DNA from: Eutreptiella sp. 'Long Island Sound 2002'
Lineage: Eukaryota > Euglenozoa > Euglenophyceae > Eutreptiales > Eutreptiaceae
DNA length: 64,000 nt
Assembly: GCA_964036045.1 (NCBI GenBank)
Contig: OZ038382.1
Span: forward strand, 40,812,090-40,876,089
Reading direction: 5' to 3'
Of this stretch, positions 38,501 to 52,364 are shown piece by piece. Below the pieces are notes generated by a model. The model saw nothing but the letters and a program-made list of their open reading frames with translations. It was not told the origin of the DNA and did not search any database. Position numbers and translations under genes: made by a program. Within the stretch, counting starts at the first letter, position 1. Each line of letters opens with the position of its first letter.

Positions 38501-41500
38501 TGTGTCGGCAAGTATCACCGCACTTCATTATGAAAGCACTTGGCTCTCGCACCAAGCCATACCATACCATACCATGCCAAGCCAAGCCAGCCATCCCTTG
38601 GCTTGACGAGACGAGGCGAGCGAGCGCGCGCGCAGGGGTGGCGGGGGGTGCAATGGCAGTGTGGGTGTGTGGTGGCAGTGGACCAGAGCGAAAATTTCAA
38701 CGGGTAGGGCCAAAAATGCCACTTTACGAAAGCACGCGTACAGCCTAGCCAACCACCACGCAGCAACCTGAAAATCCAATAAATGTGGCGTACCAAAATG
38801 AAACTTTTTTGCAAAAATATGGAAAATCCCCCTTCTAAATTGTCGCCTAATGCCTTCCCGGAACCCTGAAGGGGGACCTGCAATAACGTGACAGAAAGTC
38901 CCGAATTCAATTTTGAGATATTGTGTCGGCAAGTATCACCGCACTTCATTATGAAAGCACCTGGCTCTCGCACCAAGCCATACCATACCATACCAAGCCA
39001 AGCCAAGCCAGCCATGCCTTGGCTTGACGAGAGGAGGCGAGCGAGCGCGCGCGCAGGGGTGGCGGGGGTTGCAATGGCAGTGTGGGTGTGTGGTGGCAGT
39101 GGACCAGAGCGAAAACTTCAACGGGTAGGGCCAAAGGTGCCACTTTACGAAAGCACGTGTACAGCCTAGCCAACCACCACGCAGCAACCTGAAAATCCAA
39201 TAAATTTGGCGTACCAAAATGAAACTTTTTTGCAAAAATATGGAACATGCCCCTTCTAAATTCTCGTCTAATGCTTTCCCGGAACCCTGAAGGGGGAGCT
39301 GCAATAACTTGACAGAAAGTCCCAAATTCAATTTTGAGATATTGTGTCGGCAAGTATCACCGCACTTCATTATGAAAGCACTTGGCTCTCGCACCAAGCC
39401 ATACCATACCATACCATGCCAAGCCAAGCCAGCCATGCCCTGGCTTGACGAGACGAGGCGAGCGAGCGCGCGCGCAGGGGTGGCGGGGGGTGCAATGGCA
39501 GTGTGGGTGTGTGGTGGCAGTGGACCAGAGCGAAAATTTCAACGGGTAGGGCCAAAAATGCCACTTTACGAAAGCACGCGTACAGCCTAGCCAACCACCA
39601 CGCAGCAACCTGAAAATCCAATAAATGTGGCGTACCAAAATGAAACTTTTTTGCAAAAATATGGAACATCCCCGTTCTAAATTGTCGCCTAATGCCTTCC
39701 CAGAACCCTGAAGGGGGACCTGCAATAACTTGACAGAAAGTCCCGAATTCAATTTTGAGATATTGTGTCGGCAAGTATCACCGCACTTCATTATGAAAGC
39801 ACCTGGCTCTCGCACCAAGCCATACCATACCATACCAAGCCAAGCCAAGCCAGCCATGCCTTGGCTTGACGAGACGAGGCGAGCGAGCGCGCGCGCAGGG
39901 GTGGCGGGGGGTGCAATGGCAGTGTGGGTGTGTGGTGGCAGTGGACCAGAGCGAAAACTTCAACGGGTAGGGCCAAAGGTGCCACTTTACGAAAGCACGT
40001 GTACAGCCTAGCCAACCACCACGCAGCAACCTGAAAATCCAATAAATGCGGCGTACCAAAATGAAACTTTTTTGCAAAAATATGGAACATGCCCCTTCTA
40101 AATTCTCGTCTAATGCCTTCCCGGAACCCTGAAGGGGGAGCTGCAATAACTTGACAGAAAGTCCCGAATTCAATTTTGAGATATTGTGTCGGCAAGTATC
40201 ACCGCACTTCATTATGAAAGCACTTGGCTCTCGCACCAAGCCATACCATACCATACCATGCCAAGCCAAGCCAGCCATGCCTTGGCTTGACGAGACGAGG
40301 CGAGCGAGCGCGCGCGCAGGGGTGGCGGGGGGTGCAATGGCAGTGTGGGTGTGTGGTGGCAGTGGACCAGAGCGAAAATTTCAACGGGTAGGGCCAAAAA
40401 TGCCACTTTATGAAAGCACGCGTACAGCCTAGCCAACCACCACGCAGCAACCTGAAAATCCAATAAATGTGGCGTACCAAAATGAAACTTTTTTGCAAAA
40501 ATATGGAACATCCCTCTTCTAAATTGTCGCCTAATGCCTTCCCGGAACCCTGAAGGGGGACCTGCAATAACTTGACAGAAAGTCCCGAATTCAATTTTGA
40601 GATATTGTGTCGGCAAGTATCACCGCACTTCATTATGAAAGCACTTGGCTCTCGCACCAAGCCATACCATACCATACCAAGCCAAGCCAAGCCAGCCATG
40701 CCTTGGCTTGACGAGACGAGGCGAGCGAGCGCGCGCGCAGGGGTGGCGGGGGGTGCAATGGCAGTGTGGGTGTGTGGTGGCAGTGGACCAGAGCGAAAAC
40801 TTCAACGGGTAGGGCCAAAGGTGCCACTTTACGAAAGCACGCGTACAGCCTAGCCAACCACCACGCAGCAACCTGAAAATCCAATAAATGTGGCGTACCA
40901 AAATGAAACTTTTTTGCAAAAATATGGAACATGCCCCTTCTAAATTCTCGTCTAATGCCTTCCCGGAACCCTGAAGGGGGAGCTGCAATAATTTGACAGA
41001 AAGTATCGAATTCAATTTTGAGATATTGTGTCGGCAAGTATCACCGCACTTCATTATGAAAGCACCTGGCTCTCGCACCAAGCCATACCATACCATACCA
41101 TGCCAAGCCAAGCCAGCCATGCCTTGGCTTGACGAGACGAGGCGAGAGAGCGCGCGCGCAGGGGTGGCGGGGGGTGCAATGGCAGTGTGGGTGTGTGGTG
41201 GCAGTGGACCAGAGCGAAAATTTCAACGGGGAGGGCCAAAAATGCCACTTTACGAAAGCACGCGTACAGCCTAGCCAACCACCACGCAGCAACCTGAAAA
41301 CCCAATAAATGTGGCGTACCAAAATGAGACTTTTTTGCAAAAATATGGAACATCCCCCTTCTAAATTGTCGCCTAATGCCTTCCCGGAACCCTGAAGGGG
41401 GAGCTGCAATAACATGACAGAAAGTCCCGAATTCCATTTTGAGATATTGTGTCGGCAAGTATCACCGCACTTCATTATGAAAGCACTTGGCTCTCGCACC

Positions 41501-41834
41501 AAGCCATACCATACCATACCATGCCAAGCCAAGCCAGCCATGCCTTGGCTTGACGAGACGAGGCGAGCGAGCGCGCGCGCGGGGGTGGCGGGGGGTGCAA
41601 TGGCAGTGTGGGTGTGTGGTGGCAGTGGACCAGAGCGAAAAATTCAACGGGTAGGGCCAAAGGTGCCACTTTACGAAAGCACGCGTACAGCCTAGCCAAC
41701 CACCACGCAGCAACCTGAAAATCCAATAAATGTGGCGTACCAAAATGAAACTTTTTAGCAAAAATATGGAACATGCCCCTTCTAAATTCTCGTCTAATGC
41801 CTTCCCGGAACCTCGAAGGGGGAGCTGCAATAAT
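35521..41834. repeat. 2,947-bp 7-mer higher-order repeat, two copies plus overlap
   Basis: Monomers starting at 35,941, 36,362, 36,783, 37,204, 37,625, 38,046 and 38,467 pair with those at 38,888, 39,309, 39,730, 40,151, 40,572, 40,993 and 41,414. Markers are GGAAAATCCC (35,875 and 38,821), AATAACGTGACAG, GAGAGGAGGCGAGC (36,082 and 39,029), CGGGGAGGGCC (38,280 and 41,228) and CTGAAAACCC. The match extends one monomer further left, to 35,521. Confidence 0.88.
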
Positions 41835-42676
41835 TTGACAGAAAGTATCGAATTCAATTTTGAGATATTGTGTCGGCAAGTATCACCGCACTTCATTATG
41901 AAAGCACCTGGCTCTCGCACCAAGCCATACCATACCATACCATGCCAAGCCAAGCCAGCCATGCCTTGGCTTGACGAGACGAGGCGAGCGAGCGCGCGCG
42001 CAGGGGTGGCGGGGGGTGCAATGTCAGTGTGGGTGTGTGGTGGCAGTGGACCAGAGCGAAAATTTCAACGGGGAGGGCCAAAGATGCCACTTTACGAAAG
42101 CACGTGTACACCCTAGCCAACCACCACGCAGCAACCTGAAAACCCAATAAATGTGGCGTACCAAAATGAGACTCTTTTGCAAAAATATGGAACATCCCCC
42201 TTCTAAATTGTCGCCTAATGCCTTCCCGGAACCCTGAAGGGGGAGCTGCAATAACATGACAGAAAGTCCCGAATTCCATGTTGAGATATTGTGTCGGCAA
42301 GTATCACCGCACTTCATTATGAAAGCGATTGGCTCTCGCACCAAGCCATACCATACCATACCATGCCAAGCCAAGCCAGCCATGCCTTGGCTTGACGAGA
42401 CGAGGCGAGCGAGCGCGCGCGCGGGGGTGGCGGGGGGTGCAATGGCAGTGTGGGTGTGTGGTGGCAGTGGACCAGAGCGAAAAATTCAACGGGTAGGGCC
42501 AAAGGTGCCACTTTACGAAAGCACGCGTACAGCCTAGCCAACCACCACGCAGCAACCTGAAAATCCAATAAATGTGGCGTACCAAAATGAAACTTTTTTG
42601 CAAAAATATGGAACATGCCCCTTCTAAATTCTCGTCTAATGCCTTCCCGGAACCCTGAAGGGGGAGCTGCAATAAC
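40993..42676. repeat. 842-bp dimer higher-order repeat at the end of the 7-mer
   Basis: Units 40,993-41,834 and 41,835-42,676 share AAAGTATCGAATTC, CGGGGAGGGCC and AATAACATGACAG. The dimer reuses the last two monomers of the 7-mer, so it is a later local duplication. Position 42,527 is in the last monomer of the window that still carries CACGCG. Confidence 0.82.
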
Positions 42677-44361
42677 GTGACAGAAAGTCCCGAATTCAAT
42701 TTCGAGATATTGTGTCGGCAAGTATCGCCGCACTTCATTGTGAAAGCACCTGGCTCTCGCACCAAGCCATACCATACCATACCATGCCAAGCCAAGCCAA
42801 CCATGCTTTGGCTTGACGAGACGAGGCGAGCGAGCGCGCGCGCGGGGGCTGGCGGGGGGTGCAATGGCAGTGTGGGTGTGTGGTGGCAGTGGACCAGAGC
42901 GAAAACTTCAACGGGTAGGGCCAAAGGTGCCACTTTACGAAAGCACGTGTACAGCCTAGCCAACCACCACGCAGCAACCTGAAAATCCAATAAATGTGGC
43001 GTACCAAAATGAAACTTTTTTGCAAAAATATGGAACATGCCCCTTCTAAATTCTCGTCTAATGCTTTCCCGGAACCCTGAAGGGGGAGCTGCAATAACTT
43101 GACAGAAAGTTCAGAATTCAATTTTGAGATATTGTGTCGGCAAGTATCACCGCACTTCATTATGAAAGCACCTGGCTCTCGCACCAAGCCAGACCATACC
43201 ATACCATGCCAAGCCAAGCCAACCAAGCCTTGGCTTGACGAGACGAGGCGAGCGAGCGCGCGCGCGGGGGTGGCGGGGGGTGCAATGGCAGTGTGGGTGT
43301 GTGGTGGCAGTGGACCGGAGCGAAAACTTCAACGGGTAGGGCCAAAGGTGCCACTTTACGAAAGCACGTGTACAGCCTAGCCAACCACCACGCAGCAACC
43401 TGAAAATCCAATAAATGTGGCGTACCAAAATGAAACTTTTTTGCAAAAATATGGAACATGCCCCTTCTAAATTCTCGTCTAATGCCTTCCCGGAACCCTG
43501 AAGGGGGAGCTGAAATAACTTGACAGAAAGTCCCGAATTCAATTTTGAAATATTGTGTCGGCAAGTATCGCCGCACTTGATTATGAAAGCACCTGGCTCT
43601 CGCACCAAGCCATACCATACCATACCATGCCAAGCCAAGCAAACCATGCCTTGGCTTGACGAGACGAGGCGAGCGAGCGCGCGCGCGGGGCTGGCGGGGG
43701 GTGCAATGGCAGTGTGGGTGTGTGGTGGCAGTGGACCAGAGCGAAAACTTCAACGGGTAGGGCCAAAGGTGCCAATTTACGAAAGCACGTGTACAGCCTA
43801 GCCAACCACCACGCAGCAACCTGAAAATCCAATAAATGTGGCGTACCAAAATGAAACTTTTTTGCAAAAATATGGAACATGCCCCTTCTAAATTCTCGTC
43901 TAATGCTTTCCCGGAACCCTGAAGGGGGAGCTGCAAGAACTTGACAGAAAGTCCCGAATTCAATTTTGAGATATTGTGTCGGCAAGTATCACCGCACTTC
44001 ATTATGAAAGCACCTGGCTCTCGCACCAAGCCATACCATACCATACCATGCCAAGCCAAGCCAACCATGTCTTGGCTTGACGAGACGAGGCGAGCGAGCG
44101 CGCGAGCGGGGGTGGCGGGGGGTGCAATGGCAGTGTGGGTGTGTGGTGGCAGTGGACCAGAGCGAAAACTTCAACTGGTAGGGCCAAAGGTGCCACTTTA
44201 CGAAAGCACGTGTACAGCCTAGCCAACCACCACGCAGCAACCTGAAAATCCAATAAATGTGGCGTACCAGAATGAAACTTTTTTGCAAAAATATGGAACA
44301 TCCCCCTTCTAAATTCTCGTCTAATGCCTTCCCGGAACCCTGAAGGGGGAGCTGCAATAAC
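42677..44361. repeat. Satellite, four monomers without a clear higher-order unit
   Basis: Four ordinary monomers join the central family to the right-hand family. From here to the end of the array the monomer end reads CACGTG. The CCAAAAATGCC and GCGCAGGGG variants of the centre are gone. No gene is seen. Confidence 0.78.
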
Positions 44362-47300
44362 TTGACAGAAAGTCGCGAATTCAATTTTGAGATATTGTGT
44401 CGGCAAGTATCACCGCACTTCATTACGAAAGCACTTGGCTCTCGCACCAAGCCATACCATACCATACCAAGCCAAGCCAAGCCAGCCATGCCTTGGCTTG
44501 ACGAGACGAGGCGAGCGAGCGCGCGAGCGGGGGTGGCGGGGGGTGCAATGGCAGTGTGGGTGTGTGGTGGCAGTGGACCAGAGCGAAAACTTCAACGGGT
44601 AGGGCCAAAGGTGCCACTTTACGAAAGCACGTGTACAGCCTAGCCAACCACCACGCAGCAACCTGAAAATCCAATAAATGTGGCGTACCAAAATGAACCT
44701 TTTTTGCAAAAAATATGGAACATGCCCCTTCTAAATTCCCGTCTAATGCCTTCCCGGAACCCTGAAGGGGGAGCTGCAATAACTTGACAGAAAGTCCCGA
44801 ATTCAATTTCGAGATATTGTCTCGGCAAGTATCACCGCACTTCATTATGAAAGCACCTGGCTCTCGCACCAAGCCATACCATACCATACCATGCCAAGCC
44901 AAGCCAACCATGCCTTGGCTTGACGAGACGAGGCGAGGGAGCGCGCGCGCGGGGGTGGCGGGGGGTGCAATGGCAGTGTGGGTGTGTGGTGGCAGTGGAC
45001 CAGAGCGAAAACTTCAACGGGTAGGGCCAAAGGTGCCACTTTACGAAAGCACGTGTACAGCCTAGCCAACCACCACGCAGCAACCTGAAAATCCAATGAA
45101 TGTGGCGTACCAAAATGAAACTTTTTTGCAAAAATATGGAACATCCCCCTTCTAAATTGTCGCCTAATGCCTCCCCGGAACCCTGAGGGGGGACCTGCAA
45201 TAACTTGACAGAAAGACCCGAATTCAGATTTGAGATATTGTGTCGGCAAGTATCACCGCACTTTATTATGAAAGCACTTGGCTCTCGCACCAAGCCATAC
45301 CATACCATACCAAGCCAAGCCAAGCCAGCCATGCCTTGGCTTGACGAGACGAGGCGAGCGAGCGCGCGAGCGGGGGTGGCGGGGGGTGCAATGGCAGTGT
45401 GGGTGTGTGGTGGCAGTGTACCAGAGCGAAAACTTCAACGGGTAGGCCCAAAGTGCCACTTTACGAAAGCACGTGTACAGCCTAGCCAACCACCACGCAG
45501 CAACCTGAAAATCCAATAAATGTGGCGTACCAAAATGAAACTTTTTTGCAAAAATATGGAACATGCCCCTTCTAAATTCTCGTCTAATGCCTTCCCGGAA
45601 CCCTGAAAGGGGAGCTGCAATAACTTGACAGAAAGTCCCGAATTCAAATTTGAGATATTGTGTCGGCAAGTATCACCGCACTTCATTACGAAAGCACTTG
45701 GCTCTCGCACCAAGCCATACCATACCATACCAAGCCAAGCCAAGCCAGCCATGCCTTGGCTTGACGAGACGAGGCGAGCGAGCGCGCGAGCGGGGGTGGC
45801 GGGGGGTGCAATGGCAGTGTGGGTGTGTGGTGGCAGTGGACCAGAGCGAAAACTTCAACGGGTAGGGCCAAAGGTGCCACTTTACGAAAGCACGTGTACA
45901 GCCTAGCCAACCACCACGCAGCAACCTGAAAATCCAATAAATGTGGCGTACCAAAATGAACCTTTTTTGCAAAAAATATGGAACATACCTCTTCTAAATT
46001 CCCGTCTAATGCCTTCCCGGAACCCTGAAGGGGGAGCTGCAATAACTTGACAGAAAGTCCCGAATTCAATTTTGAGATATTGTCTCGGCAAGTATCTCCG
46101 CACTTCATTATGAAAGCACCTGGCTCTCGCACCAAGCCATACCATACCATACCATGCCAAGCCAAGCCAACCATGCCTTGGCTTGACGAGACAAGGCGAG
46201 GGAGCGCGCGCGCGGGGGTGGCGGGGGGTGCAATGGCAGTGTGGGTGTGTGGTGGCAGTGGACCAGAGCGAAAACTTCAACGGGTAGGGCCAAAGGTGCC
46301 ACTTTACGAAAGCACGTGTACAGCCTAGCCAACCACCACGCAGCAACCTGAAAATCCAATAAATGTGGCGTACCAAAATGAAACTTTTTTGCAAAAATAT
46401 GGAACATCCCCCTTCTAAATTGTCGCCTAATGCCTTCCCGGAACCCTGAGGGGGGACCTGCAATAACTTGACAGAAAGACCCGAATTCAGATTTGAGATA
46501 TTGTGTCGGCAAGTATCACCGCACTTTATTATGAAAGCACTTGGCTCTCGCACCAAGCCATACCATACCATACCAAGCCAAGCCAAGCCAGCCATGCCTT
46601 GGCTTGACGAGACGAGGCGAGCGAGCGCGCGAGCGGGGGTGGCGGGGGGTGCAATGGCAGTGTGGGTGTGTGGTGGCAGTGTACCAGAGCGAAAACGTCA
46701 ACGGGTAGGCCCAAAGTGCCACTTTACGAAAGCACGTGTACAGCCTAGCCAACCACCACGCAGCAACCTGAAAATCCAATAAATGTGGCGTACCAAAATG
46801 AAACTTTTTTGCAAAAATATGGAACATGCCCCTTCTAAATTCTCGTCTAATGCCTTCCCGGAACCCTGAAAGGGGAGCTGCAATAACTTGACAGAAAGTC
46901 CCTAATTCAAATTTGAGATATTGTGTCGGCAAGTATCACCGCACTTCATTACGAAAGCACTTGGCTCTCGCACCAAGCCATACCATACCATACCAAGCCA
47001 AGCCAAGCCAGCCATGCCTTGGCTTGACGAGACGAGGCGAGCGAGCGCGCGAGCGGGGGTGGCAGGGGGTGCAATGGCAGTGTGGGTGTGTGGTGGCAGT
47101 GGACCAGAGCGAAAACTTCAACGGGTAGGGCCAAAGGTGCCACTTTACGAAAGCACGTGTACAGCCTAGCCAACCACCACGCAGCAACCTGAAAATCCAA
47201 TAAATGTGGCGTACCAAAATGAACCTTTTTTGCAAAAAATATGGAACATGCCTCTTCTAAATTCCCGTCTAATGCCTTCCCGGAACCCTGAAGGGGGAGC

Positions 47301-50300
47301 TGCAATAACTTGACAGAAAGTCCCGAATTCAATTTTGAGATATTGTCTTGGCAAGTATCACCGCACTTCATTATGAAAGCACCTGGCTCTCGCACCAAGC
47401 CATACCATACCATACCATGCCAAGCCAAGCCAACCATGCCTTGGCTTGACGAGACAAGGCGAGGGAGCGCGCGCGCGGGGGTGGCGGGGGGTGCAATGGC
47501 AGTGTGGGTGTGTGGTGGCAGTGGACCAGAGCGAAAACTTCAACGGGTAGGGCCAAAGGTGCCACTTTACGAAAGCACGTGTACAGCCTAGCCAACCACC
47601 ACGCAGCAACCTGAAAATCCAATAAATGTGGCGTACCAAAATGAAACGTTTTTGCAAAAATATGGAACATCCCCCTTCTAAATTGTCGCCTAATGCCTTC
47701 CCGGAACCCTGAGGGGGGACCTGCAATAACTTGACAGAAAGTCCCGAATTCAGATTTGAGATATTGTGTCGGCAAGTATCACCGCACTTTATTATGAAAG
47801 CACTTGGCTCTCGCACCAAGCCATACCATACCATACCAAGCCAAGCCAAGCCAGCCATGCCTTGGCTTGACGAGACGAGGCGAGCGAGCGCGCGAGCGGG
47901 GGTGGCGGGGGGTGCAATGGCAGTGTGGGTGTGTGGTGGCAGTGGACCAGAGCGAAAACTTCAACGGGTAGGGCCAAAGGTGCCACTTTACGAAAGCACG
48001 TGTACAGCCTAGCCAACCACCACGCAGCAACCTGAAAATCCAATAAATGTGGCGTACCAAAATGAAACTTTTTTGCCAAAATATGGAACATGCCCCTTCT
48101 AAATTCTCGTCTAATGCCTTCCCGGAACCCTGAAAGGGGAGCTGCAATAACTTGACAGAAAGTCCCGAATTCAAATTTGAGATATTGTGTCGGCAAGTAT
48201 CACCGCACTTCATTACGAAAGCACTTGGCTCTCGCACCAAGCCATACCATACCATACCAAGCCAAGCCAAGCCAGCCATGCCTTGGCTTGACGAGACGAG
48301 GCGAGCGAGCGCGCGAGCGGGGATGGCGGGGGGTGCAATGGCAGTGTGGGTGTGTGGTGGCAGTGGACCAGAGCGAAAACTTCAACGGGTAGGGCCAAAG
48401 GTGCCACTTTACGAAAGCACGTGTACAGCCTAGCCAACCACCACGCAGCAACCTGAAAATCCAATAAATGTGGCGTACCAAAATGAACCTTTTTTGCAAA
48501 AAATATGGAACATGCCCCTTCTAAATTCTCGTCTAATGCCTTCCCGGAACCCTGAAGGGGGAGCTGCAATAACTTGACAGAAAGTCCCGAATTCAATTTT
48601 GAGATATTGTGTCGGCAAGTATCACCGCACTTCATTATGAAAGCACCTGGCTCTCGCACCAAGCCATACCATACCATACCATGCCAAGCCAAGCCAACCA
48701 TGCCTTGGCTTGACGAGAAGAGGCGAGGGAGCGCGCGCGCGGGGGTGGCGGGGAGTGCAATGGCAGTGTGGGTGTGTGGTGGCAGTGGACCAGAGCGAAA
48801 ACTTCAACGGGTAGGGCCAAAGGTGCCACTTTACGAAAGCACGTGTACAGCCTGGCCAACCACCACGCAGCAACCTGAAAATCCAATAAATGTGGCGTAC
48901 CAAAATGAAACTTTTTTGCCAAAATATGGAACATGCCCCTTCTAAATTCTCGTCTAATGCCTTCCCGGAACCCTGAAAGGGGAGCTGCAATAACTTGACA
49001 GAAAGTCCCGAATTCAAATTTGAGATATTGTGTCGGCAAGTATCACCGCACTTCATTACGAAAGCACTTGGCTCTCGCACCAAGCCATACCATACCATAC
49101 CAAGCCAAGCCAAGCCAGCCATGCCTTGGCTTGACGAGACGAGGCGAGCGAGCGCGCGAGCGGGGATGGCGGGGGGTGCAATGGCAGTGTGGGTGTGTGG
49201 TGGCAGTGGACCAGAGCGAAAACTTCAACGGGTAGGGCCAAAGGTGCCACTTTACGAAAGCACGTGTACAGCCTAGCCAACCACCACGCAGCAACCTGAA
49301 AATCCAATAAATGTGGCGTACCAAAATGAACCTTTTTTGCAAAAAATATGGAACATGCCCCTTCTAAATTCTCGTCTAATGCCTTCCCGGAACCCTGAAG
49401 GGGGAGCTGCAATAACTTGACAGAAAGTCCCGAATTCAATTTTGAGATATTGTGTCGGCAAGTATCACCGCACTTCATTATGAAAGCACCTGGCTCTCGC
49501 ACCAAGCCATACCATACCATACCATGCCAAGCCAAGCCAACCATGCCTTGGCTTGACGAGAAGAGGCGAGGGAGCGCGCGCGCGGGGGTGGCGGGGAGTG
49601 CAATGGCAGTGTGGGTGTGTGGTGGCAGTGGACCAGAGCGAAAACTTCAACGGGTAGGGCCAAAGGTGCCACTTTACGAAAGCACGTGTACAGCCTGGCC
49701 AACCACCACGCAGCAACCTGAAAATCCAATAAATGTGGCGTACCAAAATGAAACTTTTTTGCAAAAATATGGAACATCCCCCTTCTAAATTGTCGCCCAA
49801 TGCCTTCCCGGAACCCTGAGGGGGGACCTGCAATAACTTGACAGAAAGTCCCGAATTCAGATTTGAGATATTGTGTCGGCAAGTATCACCGCACTTCATT
49901 ATGAAAGCACTTGGCTCTCGCACCAAGCCATACCATACCATACCAAGCCAAGCCAAGCCAGCCATGCCTTGGCTTGACGAGACGAGGCGAGCGAGCGCGC
50001 GAGCGGGGGTGACGGGGGGTGCAATGGCAGTGTGGGTGTGTGGTGGCAGTGGACCAGAGCGAAAACTTCAACGGGTAGGGCCAAAGGTGCCACTTTACGA
50101 AAGCACGTGTACAGCCTAGCCAACCACCACGCAGCAACCTGAAAATCCAATAAATGTGGCGTACCAAAATGAAACTTTTTTGCAAAAATATGGAACATGC
50201 CCCTTCCAAATTCTCGTCTAATGCCTTCCCGGAACCCTGAAAGGGGAGCTGCAATAACTTGACAGAAAGTCCCGAATTCAAATTTGAGATATTGTGTCGG

Positions 50301-51522
50301 CAAGTATCACCGCACTTCATTACGAAAGCACTTGGCTCTCGCACCAAGCCATACCATACCATACCAAGCCAAGCCAAGCCAGCCATGCCTTGGCTTGACG
50401 AGACGAGGCGAGCGAGCGCGCGAGCGGGGCTGGCGGGGGGTGCAATGGCAGTGTGGGTGTGTGGTGGCAGTGGACCAGAGCGAAAACTTCAACGGGTAGG
50501 GCCAAAGGTGCCACTTTACGAAAGCACGTGTACAGCCTAGCCAACCACCACGCAGCAACCTGAAAATCCAATAAATGTGGCGTACCAAAATGAACCTTTT
50601 TTGCAAAAAATATGGAACATGCCCCTTCTAAATTCTCGTCTAATGCCTTCCCGGAACCCTGAAGGGGGAGCTGCAATAACTTGACAGAAAGTCCCGAATT
50701 CAATTTTGAGATATTGTGTCGGCAAGTATCACCGCACTTCATTATGAAAGCACCTGGCTCTCGCACCAAGCCATACCATACCATACCATGCCAAGCCAAG
50801 CCAACCATGCCTTGGCTTGACGAGACGAGGCGAGGGAGCGCGCGCGCGGGGGTGGCGGGGGGTGCAATGGCAGTGTGGGTGTGTGGTGGCAGTGGACCAG
50901 AGCGGAAACTTCAACGGGTAGGGCCAAAGGTGCCACTTTACGAAAGCACGTGTACAGCCTAGCCAACCACCACGCAGCAACCTGAAAATCCAATAAATGT
51001 GGCGTACCAAAATGAAACTTTTTTGCAAAAATATGGAACATGCCCCTTCTAAATTGTCGCCTAATGCCTTCCCGGAACCCTGAAGGGGGACCTGCAATAA
51101 CTTGACAGAAAGTCCCGAATTCAGATTTGAGATATTGTGTCGGCAAGTATCACCGCACTTCATTATGAAAGCACTTGGCTCTCGCACCAAGCCATACCAT
51201 ACCATACCAAGCCAAGCCAAGCCAGCCATGCCTTGGCTTGACGAGACGAGGCGAGCGAGCGCGCGAGCGGGGGTGGCGGGGGGTGCAATGGCAGTGTGGG
51301 TGTGTGGTGGCAGTGGACCAGAGCGAAAACTTCAACGGGTAGGGCCAAAGGTGCCACTTTACGAAAGCACGTGTACAGCCTAGCCAACCACCACGCAGCA
51401 ACCTGAAAATCCAATAAATGTGGCGTACCAAAATGAAACTTTTTTGCAAAAATATGGAACATGCCCCTTCTAAATTCTCGTCTAATGCCTTCCCCGAACC
51501 CTGAAGGGGGAGCTGCAATAAC
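44362..51522. repeat. 1,263/1,264-bp 3-mer higher-order repeat, six units, one shortened
   Basis: Unit starts are 44,362, 45,625, 46,888, 48,152, 48,995 and 50,259. Each begins with a monomer holding TTCATTACGAAAGC (44,419; 45,682; 46,945; 48,209; 49,052; 50,316). The first monomer of each unit is 422 bp because its palindrome has six A (TTTTTTGCAAAAAA). Two third monomers (45,205 and 46,468) are 420 bp with AGGCCCAAAGTGCC, which restores 1,263. The unit at 48,152-48,994 lacks its third monomer and is 843 bp. It is nearly identical to the following 843 bp. Confidence 0.87.
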
Positions 51523-52364
51523 TTGACAGAAAGTCCCGAATTCAATTTTGAGATATTGTGTCGGCAAGTATCGCCGCACTTCATTATGAAAGCACCTGGC
51601 TCTCGCACCAAGCCATACCATATCATACCATGCCAAGCCAAGCCAACCATGCCTTGGCTTGACGAGACGAGGCGAGCGAGCGCGCGCGCGGGGGTGGCGG
51701 GGGGTGCAATGGCAGTGTGGATGTGTGGTGGCAGTGGACCAGAGCAAAAACTTCAACGGGTAGGGCCAAAGGTGCCACTTTACGAAAGCACGTGTACAGC
51801 CTAGGCAACCACCACGCAGCAACTTGCAAATCCAATAAATGTGGCGTACCAAAATGAAACTTTTTTGCAAAAATATGGAACATCCCCCTTCTAAATTGTC
51901 GCCTAATGCCTTCCCGGAACCCTGAAGGGGGAGCTGCAATAACTTGACAGAAAGTCCCGAATTCAATTTTGAGATATTGTGTCGGCAAGTATCACCGCAC
52001 TTCATTATGAAAGCACTTGGCTCTCGCACCAAGCCATACCATACCATACCATGCCAAGCCAAGCCAACCATGCCTTGGCTTGACGAGACGAGGCGAGCGA
52101 GCGCGCGCGCGGGGGTGGCGGGGGGTGCAATGGCAGTGTGGGTGTATGCTGGCAGTGGACCAGAGCGAAAACTTCAACGGGTAGGGCCAAAGGTGCCACT
52201 TTACGAAAGCACGTGTACAGCCTACCCAACCACCACGCAGCAACCTGAAAATCCAATAAATGTGGCGTACCAAAATGAAACTTTTTTGCAAAAATATGGA
52301 ACATGCCCCTTCTAAATTCTCGTCTAATGCCTTCCCGGAACCCTGAAGGGGGAGCTGCAATAAC
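51523..52364. repeat. Satellite, two linking monomers
   Basis: These two monomers share variants with monomers about 5,052 bp (12 x 421) downstream. GTGTGGATGTGTGG with CCTAGGCAACC occurs here and in the copy starting 56,575. GTGTATGCTGGC occurs here and in the copy starting 56,996. They may mark the left end of an older, larger unit spanning the two following HOR blocks. Confidence 0.65.
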
